A stretch of DNA of 64,000 bases from assembly GCF_002214805.1 (NCBI RefSeq), contig NZ_CP019914.1, positions 2,976,001 to 3,040,000 on the forward strand, read 5' to 3'. The position numbers and the translations under genes are program-made. The stretch comes from Brachyspira hampsonii. Lineage in GTDB: Bacteria; Spirochaetota; Brachyspiria; Brachyspirales; Brachyspiraceae. Under the pieces are notes generated by a model. The model was not told the origin of the DNA and made no database searches. It saw nothing but the letters and a program-made list of their open reading frames with translations. Of the stretch, positions 53,615 to 62,872 are shown in pieces; within the stretch, counting starts at the first letter, position 1, and every line of letters starts with the position of its first letter.

Positions 53615-54868
53615 ATGAAAAAAATATATATAATATTTTCTTTGATGATTGTTATAGGCATCAATTTATATTCCCAGATTATTCCAACTATTGATTATAA
53701 AACTTTTATTAATGCTTATATAGAATCTACAGGTACATATAATAATATACCAAAAGAAACATTAAATATTTTAACAGAAAGCAAACAGATGAATCAGCTT
53801 TTTGATGAGGGTATAAAAAGTTTTACATTAAACGAGCTTATAACAATAGCACAGAATCCTGAAAAAGTTCTTGATACTACAACGAATGAATCAGTTATAC
53901 TTTTAGTAGGTACTACATTAGGATTTTTAGAAGTTGCTAATATGCAGCAGGGGACGGCTACAGTAGTTATTAATGCTTTAAAAAATAAAATGGCTTTTAA
54001 TGCAGCTTCAGGAAATAACACAGGACTTCTTATACCTATGCATACACCTATAGGAAGTTTCGGAATTAATTTATACAGCGATGTGCCTTTGCTTCATATA
54101 AACGATATAGTAAATCCTACTGCATCTCAAAATGATTATGATTCATTAGCTAATGCTTTGGATATACTTCCTATACCTCATATAAATGCTTATTTGCAGG
54201 TTAATCTCGGACCTGTACCTTTGGCTTTAACTCTTAGAGGAGGAATGGCTTTGGGATTTAAGGAGATTTATGGTGCTGTTGTAAACGATGTTGAAATAGA
54301 ATCTCTAGGCTGGAATATAGGTGCTTCATTAAAGGCTTATCTTTTTAGAACTAAATATTTATTCGGAGATTTAAGATTCGATTTTAATTATGACGAAGGA
54401 AATTTAAAAATGGCTGCAAAGAATAGAAATGTATATGTTCCTCTTTATTTAGGTTATGGAGGAGGAACTGATACAGGTGTTGTATTCAATGGAAATGCTT
54501 TTTTAGAATCAAAATGGAAAACTTTTGCTTTAAGTCCTAAATTAGTATTCGGATTTAAAATGCAGGATAAGGTTCCTGTTATACAATATTTAGCTGCTTA
54601 TTTTTCTGTGGGTGCTGATATCATATATGGAAGTTTGGAATCAAAAGTTGGAGTAAATGGTATAGGAAGCTATGCTAATATTGTTGGGCATGAAATAACA
54701 GTTAATGATTTATATGTAGCGAATTCTCAGGATAAAATGTCTTATCAGCTTTATGATATGAGAGTGGGATTTCATTTTGATATATTCTATCAGTCTTTTG
54801 CTATTGAGTACGGCATATTTACAAAACAATTTGCTGTTTCTTTTATACCTATAAACATAAGGTTTTAA
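53615..54868 (+). CDS. Large outer-membrane beta-barrel protein
   Basis: Starting at ATG 53615 (417 aa) gives a proper Sec signal (MKKIYIIFSLMIVIGINLYS, then QIIPTID); the ATG at 53564 lies within the -10 box. Residues about 20-120 are helical. From about 150 on, the sequence alternates as barrel strands (GSFGINLYSDVPLLHI, HINAYLQVNLGPVPLALTLR, WNIGASLKAYLF, YLAAYFSVGADIIYGS), and it ends in Phe (FIPINIRF), the usual terminal residue of outer-membrane barrels. Family unknown. It is followed after 14 bases by an OmpA-like lipoprotein gene. Confidence 0.78.
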   Translation: MKKIYIIFSLMIVIGINLYSQIIPTIDYKTFINAYIESTGTYNNIPKETLNILTESKQMNQLFDEGIKSFTLNELITIAQNPEKVLDTTTNESVILLVGTTLGFLEVANMQQGTATVVINALKNKMAFNAASGNNTGLLIPMHTPIGSFGINLYSDVPLLHINDIVNPTASQNDYDSLANALDILPIPHINAYLQVNLGPVPLALTLRGGMALGFKEIYGAVVNDVEIESLGWNIGASLKAYLFRTKYLFGDLRFDFNYDEGNLKMAAKNRNVYVPLYLGYGGGTDTGVVFNGNAFLESKWKTFALSPKLVFGFKMQDKVPVIQYLAAYFSVGADIIYGSLESKVGVNGIGSYANIVGHEITVNDLYVANSQDKMSYQLYDMRVGFHFDIFYQSFAIEYGIFTKQFAVSFIPINIRF

Positions 54869-54882
54869 TAGGAAAGAGTATT

Positions 54883-55482
54883 ATGAGATATTTAAATATA
54901 TTTTTTATTTTATTAAATGCTTTTATTTTGACCTCATGTTTTATACCTGAAAGAAGATTATATTTTTCTTGGAACAGACTTTCTGAACAAACGGATCCAT
55001 GCAATTATGAATTTAATACAAGCAGTAATATGAATTTGATTGAAACTGAAAGAGGAATGATGCTGGATACTGATAAAGAAATATATTACAGATTGAATGA
55101 AGAAAAACCTTATAACATAGAAGACTATGTATATGTTATGAATGAAGTTATAAGTTTTATGAGTAATAATAAAAGCTGCATTTTAGTTGTAGAAGGGCAT
55201 GCTGATATTATAGGTCAAGGCAAAGGAGATATTAACTTTAAATTATCAGAGAGAAGGGCTAGTGTTATAAGAGATGTTATACTTTCTTACGGATTTTCTT
55301 ATAAAAGAGTTAAAGTTTTCCCATATAGTGATATAATGCCTAAATATACAAATGATATTAATAAAAATAGGAGAGTAAATTTTATAGCACTTAAATGTGA
55401 AACAGAGCTTGACAAATATATAAAATATTATAATAATTATTATAATAATATTACTAATCAGTTAAACTATATGGAGAAATGA
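54883..55482 (+). CDS. OmpA-like peptidoglycan-binding lipoprotein
   Basis: A 199-residue protein with a lipobox (LTSC, C19). The OmpA C-like domain covers about residues 85-170: VVEGHADIIGQG, FKLSERRASVIRDVILSYG, KVFPYSDIMPKY and KNRRVNFIAL. The Asp of GHAD and the Arg of NRRV correspond to the residues that bind the diaminoacid of peptidoglycan. It probably links the outer membrane to the wall. It overlaps or abuts the next gene (ATGA), which indicates translational coupling with the two barrel genes. Confidence 0.87.
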   Translation: MRYLNIFFILLNAFILTSCFIPERRLYFSWNRLSEQTDPCNYEFNTSSNMNLIETERGMMLDTDKEIYYRLNEEKPYNIEDYVYVMNEVISFMSNNKSCILVVEGHADIIGQGKGDINFKLSERRASVIRDVILSYGFSYKRVKVFPYSDIMPKYTNDINKNRRVNFIALKCETELDKYIKYYNNYYNNITNQLNYMEK

Positions 55483-55484
55483 TT

Positions 55485-56144
55485 ATGTTTAAATCATGTA
55501 AAATAATATTTATAAGTTTATTGTTAATGTTATTAAGTCAAATTTCTTATGCTGATATAGGAGGCTTTGAGATAATAGCAAATATACCTATAGGGGCTGG
55601 GGTAACAATTTATGAACCATATTCAAAATTTAATAACGGAGGAAATTTTCAAATAGGAATAGAGGCTGATATAGGATATATGTTTAATATAAGAGAAAAT
55701 ATGGGGGTAAGTCTGCTTGGTTCTTTGGGATATGGTTTTACAGGATTCAGTTATTCAAAAGGTAATGATATTAATTTTAAAAGTTATGTGCATGATATTT
55801 ACATAGGTTTTTATCCTAAATTTAATATACAGGGATTTTCTATAGGTATTAATTCCGGAGTAAAATTCGGAGTAGCTTCTTTTTCTTCATTAAAAAATTC
55901 TAGTTCAGAAATAAAAACAGAAACTAAAATCGAGCCTAGAACATATATAAAAGGCACTTTTGATTATTCTTTCTTTTTTGATGATAATAATGCTTTGAAT
56001 ATAGGACTTTATATAGGTTATGATTGGGGCTTTAAATGGGGGCAGGCTATATCAGCTTCAAGTATTTCATCAGGAGACAGCTATGAAAATTTAGATATAG
56101 GTGTTCAAGTAGGCTATAGATTTGGTCCAAGATTTGGGGAATAG
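55485..56144 (+). CDS. Outer-membrane beta-barrel protein, 3' end formed by a MITE
   Basis: Two ATGs are possible; the second (55485) is eight bases after GGAG whereas the first (55479) is only two bases after it, so I use 55485 (219 aa). A Sec signal ends SYA. Barrel-like strands follow (GFEIIANIPIGAGVTIY, FQIGIEADIGYMF, MGVSLLGSLGYGFTGF, FSIGINSGVKFG, LNIGLYIGYDWGF), resembling the protein at 39011-39733. The natural end should be near VQVGYRFGPRF. The TAG stop (56142-56144) is the first trinucleotide of the element at 56142-56275, so the last residues may have been altered by that insertion. Confidence 0.8.
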   Translation: MFKSCKIIFISLLLMLLSQISYADIGGFEIIANIPIGAGVTIYEPYSKFNNGGNFQIGIEADIGYMFNIRENMGVSLLGSLGYGFTGFSYSKGNDINFKSYVHDIYIGFYPKFNIQGFSIGINSGVKFGVASFSSLKNSSSEIKTETKIEPRTYIKGTFDYSFFFDDNNALNIGLYIGYDWGFKWGQAISASSISSGDSYENLDIGVQVGYRFGPRFGE

Positions 56145-56275
56145 ACTTGTTTCAAAATTGCTTGACAGTATCATACATGAATTTTAGAATTTATAAATTA
56201 TAAAAAATAATAGTTTATACAATAATAAAACATTATGTTTTATTATTTAAAAATTAGATAATTGGAACAAATCTA
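56142..56275. mobile_element. MITE-like element (134 bp), same family as 18359-18676
   Basis: Left end TAGACTTGTTTCAAAATT; right end, read inward on the other strand, TAGATTTGTTCCAATT. The left 16 bases equal the right end of the 18 kb element. A shared internal block (ATAGTTTATACAATAATAAA) appears in inverted orientation relative to that copy. It has no GC-rich core and no ORF. It contains a perfect 12 bp hairpin AATAATAAAACA/TGTTTTATTATT (56221-56247). Confidence 0.72.
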
Positions 56276-56283
56276 TTATAATA

Positions 56284-57255
56284 TCATTCTATTATAATTT
56301 TATCTAATATTTTAAATAATTCTTCTTTGCTTTCGCATTTCATAAGTTCTATTTTATTTTCCATTCTATATCCTGTTAGATATTTCATAACGAATTTACG
56401 CATAAAATGTATTCCGCTTACTTCTCCATAAAGTTCGCAGCATCCGTTTATATGTTCTTTTATTATATTTTTTAATTTATCTTCTTCTCTCATTTTATAT
56501 TCGTTATTATCTTCAAATATAGTATTGAGTTCTACAAATATCCAAGGATTTCCAATAGCACCGCGTCCTACCATTATTCCATCTACTTTAGAAATATTGA
56601 ATGCTTTTAGTGCATCTTCTTTGTTTTTGATATCTCCATTTCCTATTAAAATATAATCTTTACCTAATGCTTCTTTAACTTTTGCTATTGCCTCCCAATC
56701 AGCAGTTCCTCTGTACATATCGCTTGCATATCTTCCATGCAGTGCTAGAAAGCAAGCTCCGTTTTCTTTCATGGCTAATGCTCTTTCTATTTCTCCGCCT
56801 TCGCCTCTTTTTAGTCCTAATCTTATTTTTACGCTCACCGGAAGAGGCGATACACTTTTTACAGCATTTAATATTGAAATCATTTTATCAGTATCTTCTA
56901 AAAGTCCTGCTCCGCCATTATTTTTTACAACTTTTTTTGTAGGACATCCCATATTTATATCTATAAAGGAAAAACCTTTTAAATCTGTTATCTCTATAGC
57001 TCTTTTATAATCATCTTCATTTGCTCCGAATAGCTGAAGCGATATAGGGTATTCATCTTCTTTATGCTCCATATATATGTATGTTTTTTTTACCTGTCTT
57101 GCTAAAGCAGCAGCACTCACTAGTTCTGTTATTAAAAGTCCTGCTCCGAATTTCCTTGATAATCTTCTAAATACATAGTCCGTATATCCGGCCATAGGAG
57201 CTAAGAAGAATCTCGATGGTATATTAACACCTTCTATTAATATATTTTTTTTCAT
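56284..57255 (-). CDS. dusB: tRNA-dihydrouridine synthase
   Basis: A 323-residue flavoenzyme of the Dus family. FFLAPMAGYTDYVFRRL is the N-terminal FMN site, INMGCPTKKV holds the catalytic Cys, and ALHGRYASDMYRGTADW with IGNGDI and MVGRGAIGNPWIF complete the barrel. It reduces uridines in tRNA with NADPH. The length and sequence fit DusB best, but the A/B/C assignment is not certain. It is convergent with the barrel gene across the small MITE. Confidence 0.93.
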   Translation of the reverse strand: MKKNILIEGVNIPSRFFLAPMAGYTDYVFRRLSRKFGAGLLITELVSAAALARQVKKTYIYMEHKEDEYPISLQLFGANEDDYKRAIEITDLKGFSFIDINMGCPTKKVVKNNGGAGLLEDTDKMISILNAVKSVSPLPVSVKIRLGLKRGEGGEIERALAMKENGACFLALHGRYASDMYRGTADWEAIAKVKEALGKDYILIGNGDIKNKEDALKAFNISKVDGIMVGRGAIGNPWIFVELNTIFEDNNEYKMREEDKLKNIIKEHINGCCELYGEVSGIHFMRKFVMKYLTGYRMENKIELMKCESKEELFKILDKIIIE

Positions 57256-57343
57256 GTTTTCCTTAAATTAAATGAATTAAAATTTTGATATAATATAACA
57301 ATTAATTGAAAAACTTCAAGAGTATAAAAAGACTAAATATATG

Positions 57344-57371
57344 TTGACTATAAAATACTCTATGATATAAT
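57344..57371 (+). promoter_or_regulatory. Promoter of the GAF-GAF-PP2C gene
   Basis: TTGACT (57344-57349), 16 bp spacer, TATAAT (57366-57371). Confidence 0.7.
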
Positions 57372-57409
57372 AAAATGGTGGGTACTAACTAATATACTAG
57401 AGGTAATTT

Positions 57410-59182
57410 GTGGATATATATGATATAGTTGACGATCCGGAAAAACAGTTGGAAGTATTTTCCGGAATTATTAAAAGAATGAATTCAAGTAATGATCATG
57501 ATGAAACTTTAATTACTATTATATCTGAAATAAAAACTATAATGTATACAGATTCTATACTATTATATTTAGTAGATCAGGAATTATATAATTTGCATTA
57601 TGAAATGTCCATAGGTCCTCTTGGAAGCAAATTTTTTGGCAATATCATAGACAGCGAGAAGCCTTTGTCTGTTAGGGCATATACTACATCTTGCTCTCTA
57701 TATTCTAATGATCCTCAGGAAGATTCTGCTTTTATACCTATGAAAGAGGTTTTAGGAGAGGAATTGAAGAATATATTATTTGTACCTCTAAAAGTAAGAA
57801 AAAAAAATATAGGTTCTTTATTTTTAATCAATAAAAAGAATGGTAAATTTATAGAAAAAGATACTGTTGTAATGTCATTATTTGCAAATCTTGTATCTTT
57901 AGCTTTAGTTAACAAAATGGTATATGACAGAGCACAGTCCAGAGCTTATGAGGTTGGTGCTTTGTATCAGATGTCTATATCTATTAATAAATGCGAAACT
58001 ATAGAAGAAATACTTAATGATAATATAAGTATAGTTTGCGAGGCATTTGAAGCACATAGAGTATCTGTTATATTAAAAGAGAATGGTGTTTTCAAATTTA
58101 AGGCGGGGATTGGTATTGATGAAGATGTTCTTAAATACGGAGTTGTAACTGTAGATGATAATGTACTTTCAGAAGTTCTACGCACAGGAAAACCTGTTTA
58201 TTCTTTTAATGTGGATAAAGATATAAGATTCAGACCTAATAAGAATCTTAGATATACTAGAAATAGTTTTATGGTAGCTCCGATAATGGCTAAGGATGAA
58301 ATCATAGGCTTTCTTTCAGCAACTGAGAGAAATATTGACAAGGCATATAATTTAAGTAATTTATCATTATTAGAAATGCTTGCTCAGCAGATAGGTGAGA
58401 ATTACATGCATATACTTTTATCTGAAGAATCTAAAATAAAAGAATCTCTTACAGAAGAAATTAACTTTACAGAGCAGCTTCAAAAAAGCGTACTTCCTAA
58501 AGAGTTTCCAAGCAATGGATTATTTGATATTGCTGCTGTAAGCATACCTAGTAAAAATGTGGGCGGAGATTTCTACGATTATATAAAAATAAGCGATACT
58601 AAATATGCTTTAGTTATAGCCGATGTATCAGGAAAAGGCTTAGGTGCCGGATTTTTTATGACTATGACTCGTTCCATACTTAGAGTGTATTTTTCTGAAA
58701 TGGATGATCCTTCCAAAATATTAGAAGCTACTAATAAACATATTTATAAAGATTCTAATAATGGTATGTTTGTTACTTGTTTTTTGGTTGTTATTGATAC
58801 AGAAAATAAAACTCTTACATATTCTAATGCGGGACATTTAACTCAGTATTTACTAAAAAAATATGAAATCAGCACTTTAGATTCTATACTTGAAATGCAT
58901 ACACATGGCAAGCCTCTTGGTTTTATTGAAAATGCTACTTATCAAAATAAGCAGATTTCTTATTCTAGTTCTGATACTATCATATTATTTACAGACGGAA
59001 TAACAGAAACTTTCAATAAATCTGAAGAAGAATATGGAGAGGAAAGACTTAAAAATATTCTTAAAAATGACTATGATGATGCTAAAGAATTAGTTGATGA
59101 TATAGTAAATGAAACTGTTTCATTTAGAGGAAAGACTCCTCAGTTTGATGATATTACTCTTTTGGTTGCTAGATTATTATAA
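57410..59182 (+). CDS. GAF-GAF-PP2C (SpoIIE-type) serine phosphatase
   Basis: The start is GTG 57410, six bases after AGAGG. The 590-residue protein has GAF domain 1 at about 10-165, GAF domain 2 at about 185-335 and a short coiled linker (FTEQLQKSVLPKEFP). A PP2C/SpoIIE phosphatase domain follows at about 375-590, with VGGDFYDYI, LVIADVSGKGLGAGFF, FTDGITETFN and FDDITLLVARLL; the aspartates bind the two metal ions. Such enzymes dephosphorylate STAS-domain antagonists and so release sigma factors. The candidate substrate in this window is the STAS protein at 31498-31830. GAF ligands are unknown. Confidence 0.92.
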   Translation: MDIYDIVDDPEKQLEVFSGIIKRMNSSNDHDETLITIISEIKTIMYTDSILLYLVDQELYNLHYEMSIGPLGSKFFGNIIDSEKPLSVRAYTTSCSLYSNDPQEDSAFIPMKEVLGEELKNILFVPLKVRKKNIGSLFLINKKNGKFIEKDTVVMSLFANLVSLALVNKMVYDRAQSRAYEVGALYQMSISINKCETIEEILNDNISIVCEAFEAHRVSVILKENGVFKFKAGIGIDEDVLKYGVVTVDDNVLSEVLRTGKPVYSFNVDKDIRFRPNKNLRYTRNSFMVAPIMAKDEIIGFLSATERNIDKAYNLSNLSLLEMLAQQIGENYMHILLSEESKIKESLTEEINFTEQLQKSVLPKEFPSNGLFDIAAVSIPSKNVGGDFYDYIKISDTKYALVIADVSGKGLGAGFFMTMTRSILRVYFSEMDDPSKILEATNKHIYKDSNNGMFVTCFLVVIDTENKTLTYSNAGHLTQYLLKKYEISTLDSILEMHTHGKPLGFIENATYQNKQISYSSSDTIILFTDGITETFNKSEEEYGEERLKNILKNDYDDAKELVDDIVNETVSFRGKTPQFDDITLLVARLL

Positions 59183-59230
59183 TTGACTTATACTTGTCAA
59201 TATATTTTATTAAATTAAAAGGATGTATTT

Positions 59231-60235
59231 ATGAAAAAAATATTTGTATTAATTACCATTATGTCTTTATCTATAATTCAATGCGGTAATAAAACTGATA
59301 ATCAAACTACTCCTAATAACAATGTTAATACAAATGAAGCAGTACAGTCAAATGAAACTATACCAGCAGAAAAAATATTATCACAGGAAGATGCAGCATT
59401 TTTGGATAAGGTAAAGAATAAAATAATTATAAGCGGCAGTGCTAAATACACTTTCAAAGATAACGGTGATATAGAATATGTATTTGAGTATGGAAGTTAT
59501 AGAGAAGATAAAAATTATATATTTGAATCTTCAAAAGACTCAACTAATGCTTATTATTATGAACTTTATAATATACAGGATAAGTACGAAAAAGGACCAA
59601 GTAATATAGCTACAAATTATAAAGGCTTTTCTGTAAAAAATGGAATTCTTTATGAAGATAATTATCAAGGATATGAGGGCGATCCTAATGAAACTATAAT
59701 GAGTAAATGGGAAAAAGAAAATTATTATTCTAATTACTATTACAGAGAAGTAAAAGAAAATCCTAACTTTGATAATTTCCCTTATGAGAATAAAGCAGAT
59801 GTAACTTTTCAGGAATATAATGAAAGAATGGAAGGTATATTAATATCAGAATCAGATTACAGACCGGAAGAAGTAGGGGATATTAATACTTATAATTTTG
59901 ACGGTATATATTCAAATAATAATTCTTCTATAGAATTAAAGAAAAATGATGACGGAACATTCTATTTCTATGCTGTTAACATAATTACAGATGAAAATGG
60001 ACAAACAGTAACTAATATTCAAAGCACAGATACAGATAAAATGGTATTAGAAGAAAATCAGTATGTTGAACCTTATTGCGGTATAGGTTCTCAGACTTTA
60101 GATTATGAAGAGGTTGTAGGTGCTGATGGAGGTTATATTATATCTATTCAGCCTATGAGTGCTGATACTATTATGGTAACAGAGCCTAACGGAAGCTATG
60201 GATTTAGCGGAGTGTTTAAAAAGAAATCTAATTAA
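59231..60235 (+). CDS. Lipoprotein of unknown function, tandem copy 1
   Basis: A 334-residue protein with a lipobox (IIQC, C18) and an Asn/Thr-rich linker (about 20-45). The mature domain (FLDKVKNKIIISGSAKYTFK, AYYYELYNIQDKYEKGP, WEKENYYSNYYYREVKE) is almost identical to the first 335 residues of the next gene. No family is recognised; the abundance of Tyr and short strands suggests a beta-rich surface protein. AAGGAT precedes the ATG. A terminator follows. Confidence 0.8.
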   Translation: MKKIFVLITIMSLSIIQCGNKTDNQTTPNNNVNTNEAVQSNETIPAEKILSQEDAAFLDKVKNKIIISGSAKYTFKDNGDIEYVFEYGSYREDKNYIFESSKDSTNAYYYELYNIQDKYEKGPSNIATNYKGFSVKNGILYEDNYQGYEGDPNETIMSKWEKENYYSNYYYREVKENPNFDNFPYENKADVTFQEYNERMEGILISESDYRPEEVGDINTYNFDGIYSNNNSSIELKKNDDGTFYFYAVNIITDENGQTVTNIQSTDTDKMVLEENQYVEPYCGIGSQTLDYEEVVGADGGYIISIQPMSADTIMVTEPNGSYGFSGVFKKKSN

Positions 60236-60257
60236 TTTTTATTTATTTTGAAATGTA

Positions 60258-60291
60258 AAGGCTTTATCAAATTTTATGTTGGTAAGGCCTT
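60258..60291 (+). terminator. Terminator after lipoprotein copy 1
   Basis: Stem AAGGCTTTATCAA against TTGGTAAGGCCTT with G.U pairs, then TTTTATTTT. It is nearly repeated at 61918-61950. Confidence 0.85.
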
Positions 60292-60399
60292 TTTATTTTA
60301 TATGAATTTTTTAATATATACATAATTAATAATACTTATATTGAAATAAATACATGTACATAGTATACTTGTTTTTATAATATGATTTAAGGAAAAACT

Positions 60400-61887
60400 A
60401 TGAAGAAAATATTTTTATTCATTACAGTAATGTCTTTAATTATAATTCAATGCGGTAATAAAACTGATAATCAAACTACTCCTAATAACAATGTTAATAC
60501 AAATGAAGCAGTACAGTCAAATGAAACTATACTAGGAGTAACAGTAGAAATATTATCACAGGCAGATGAAGCATTTTTAGAAAAGGTAAAAAATAAAATC
60601 ATTATAAGTGGCAGTGCTAAATACACTTTCAAAGATAACGGTGATATAGAATATATATATGATTCTGGAAGTTATAGAGAGGATAAAAATTATATCTTTG
60701 AATCTTCAAAAGATGGAACTAATGCTTATTATTATGAACTTTATAATATACAGGATAAGTACGAAAAAGGGCCAAGTAATATTGCTACAAATTATAAAGG
60801 ATTTTCTGTAAAAAATGGAATTCTCTATGAAGATAATTATCAAGGTTATGAAAGCGATCCTAATGAAACTATAATTACTAAATGGGAAAAAGAAAATTAT
60901 TATTCTAATTACTACTACAGAGAAGTAAAAGAGAATCCTAATTTTGATAATTTTCCTTATGAGAATAAATCAGATGTAACTTTTCAGGAATATAATGAAA
61001 GAATGGAAGGTATATTAATATCAGAATCAGATTACAGACCGGAAGAAGTAGGCAATATTAATACTTATAATTTTAATAATGTATATACAAATGGTTATAA
61101 TGCTTCTATAGAATTAAAGAAAAACAATGATGAAACTTTCTATTTTTATGCTATTAATATAACTATAGATGAAAATGGACAAACAGTAACTAATATTCAA
61201 AGCACAGATACAGATAAAATGGTATTAGAAGAAAATCAGTATGTCGAACCTTATTGCGGTATAGGTTCTCATACTTTAGATTATGAAGAGACTGTAGGAA
61301 TGGATGGAGGTTATATTATATCTATTCAGCCTATAAGTGCTGATACTATTATTGTAACAGAGCCTAATGGAAGCTATGGATTTACTGGTATATATAAAAA
61401 AACTCCTGAAGTAATAAATGCTGATGATAAAAGCACTAAAGAAAAGGCGTATTATAATGCTTGCAGATGGTATGCTGAAAATTACAGTGAATTAAATGAT
61501 ATTTTTAATAAAATTGTAGATTTTGATTTTGAGGGCGGCGGATATTATGAGATTAATATAGAGAATGTATATCTTTATGTATCCAAATTTGAAAACTCTG
61601 GATATTTTTCTGACAATTATATTAAAAATTTAGAAAATAGTTTTGAAGAAATAAAAAAGCATTTGGAAGAAAATAAACAAAGTGATGGAACTGTTGAGGG
61701 CATGGAAGCAGACTGGTTTTTAGCTACACAGGAGATTGATTATTATCTTAATATTATAACTAATGAAATGACGCTTAAAGATATAGTAAATTATGATGAA
61801 GATTCTCTATGCATAAGTAATGAGGTAGGAGAGTCTGTAATTTTAGAAGTTAAAAAATATGGTGATGAATGGCTGATTGAAAAATAA
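60400..61887 (+). CDS. Lipoprotein of unknown function, tandem copy 2 with extra C-terminal domain
   Basis: A 495-residue paralog of the preceding lipoprotein, with the same signal (C18) and near-identical first 335 residues; long DNA stretches are unchanged, so the duplication is recent. It adds about 160 residues (KAYYNACRWYAENYSELNDI to VKKYGDEWLIEK). The extension is helical at first, then ends in a small beta part. Copy 1 may have lost this part or copy 2 gained it. TAAGGA precedes the ATG, and TATAAT is at 60376-60381. Confidence 0.82.
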   Translation: MKKIFLFITVMSLIIIQCGNKTDNQTTPNNNVNTNEAVQSNETILGVTVEILSQADEAFLEKVKNKIIISGSAKYTFKDNGDIEYIYDSGSYREDKNYIFESSKDGTNAYYYELYNIQDKYEKGPSNIATNYKGFSVKNGILYEDNYQGYESDPNETIITKWEKENYYSNYYYREVKENPNFDNFPYENKSDVTFQEYNERMEGILISESDYRPEEVGNINTYNFNNVYTNGYNASIELKKNNDETFYFYAINITIDENGQTVTNIQSTDTDKMVLEENQYVEPYCGIGSHTLDYEETVGMDGGYIISIQPISADTIIVTEPNGSYGFTGIYKKTPEVINADDKSTKEKAYYNACRWYAENYSELNDIFNKIVDFDFEGGGYYEINIENVYLYVSKFENSGYFSDNYIKNLENSFEEIKKHLEENKQSDGTVEGMEADWFLATQEIDYYLNIITNEMTLKDIVNYDEDSLCISNEVGESVILEVKKYGDEWLIEK

Positions 61888-61917
61888 ATAAACATGAGCA
61901 AATAGTATAAAAACTTT

Positions 61918-61950
61918 AAGGCTTTATCAATTATTTATTGGTAAAGCCTT
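61918..61950 (+). terminator. Terminator after lipoprotein copy 2
   Basis: Stem AAGGCTTTATCAA/TTGGTAAAGCCTT, loop of 7, then TTTTTAT. Confidence 0.88.
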
Positions 61951-62014
61951 TTTATAGATAGATAATGATAATACTCATATTGAAATAAATACATCTATAT
62001 AGTATACTTATTTT

Positions 62015-62090
62015 TATAATATGATTTAATGAATATATAGAAGAAAACATTTTTATTAATGATAATAATGTATTTAATTATAACTCAATA
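62015..62090 (+). pseudogene. Truncated remnant of a third lipoprotein copy
   Basis: TATAAT (62015-62020) and the sequence around it match the promoter of copy 2. AAGAAAACATTTTTATTAAT and TTTAATTATAACTCAATA (62041-62090) match its signal-peptide codons. The start ATG has become ATAG by an inserted base, and homology ends at about 62090, inside the 3' end of the opposite DUF4405 gene. Nothing can be translated from it. Confidence 0.75.
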
Positions 62091-62756
62091 ATGTTTATTT
62101 AATTTTTTATTCATCTTGTATGAAACTATAAAAATTAAATGTACTATTTGAGAAGCTCCTATAGTCATCATTATATACTGAAAATAAAAATATAAATCAT
62201 AAAATGAATGATTTTCTTTAGGTATAAGGAAGATAGAGTTAATAATTCCGCTTGTTATAAAAGAGTATACTCCCAAAAATAAAACTATTAAAAATAAAAC
62301 AATATAAATGTATTTTAAATATGTATCTTTCACTTTTATATATATGCTTCTGAAAATATTGTTGGTATGAAGTCCTAAATGAAATATCATAAGTACAAAT
62401 CCAGACGATGTTGATACTACATGCAAATTCCTTGCAAACTGATTAGCTATGAAAGGAGAGAATGCAAATATATCTCCAGACATCATTATAGAACTTACTG
62501 CCATTACAATCATATCAAAAAATAATAAAAAATTAATAGTTATAAATAGTTTTTTTATAAAGCCGTATTTTCCTTTTGTAATGCTTCCATACCATTTTAT
62601 ATTTAATAGATGATGAAGTATAAATAAAATAAATAGAGTAAAACCAAATATACCATGAAGAAATAAACCTCTCCCGGGTCTATAGCTCATAAGATAAATA
62701 AATATAATATACATTAGAATATCTATTATAATTTTTATTATTTTTTTTAATTTCAT
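62085..62756 (-). CDS. DUF4405 membrane protein, second copy
   Basis: A 223-residue paralog of the protein at 14810-15469, with the same set of membrane helices. Every conserved His is kept: H34 and H48/H49 (H-x13-H) and H112, H126 and H130 (H-x13-H, then x3-H). The rest is more diverged, so the His pattern appears to be under selection, as expected for bis-haem ligation. It lies 116 bases downstream of a flavodoxin-containing gene on the same strand, the same pairing as at 14.8-16.2 kb. Its last codons and stop lie in sequence derived from the truncated third lipoprotein copy. Confidence 0.8.
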   Translation of the reverse strand: MKLKKIIKIIIDILMYIIFIYLMSYRPGRGLFLHGIFGFTLFILFILHHLLNIKWYGSITKGKYGFIKKLFITINFLLFFDMIVMAVSSIMMSGDIFAFSPFIANQFARNLHVVSTSSGFVLMIFHLGLHTNNIFRSIYIKVKDTYLKYIYIVLFLIVLFLGVYSFITSGIINSIFLIPKENHSFYDLYFYFQYIMMTIGASQIVHLIFIVSYKMNKKLNKHY

Positions 62757-62872
62757 TAACAGTCTGCCTTATTAAATTTCTTACTTAACTCCCAATACTT
62801 TTATAAATATTTGGAGTATATAAACTATATAAATAAAAGGAAAATAAAAAAAATTTTATGTAAAAATTCAAA

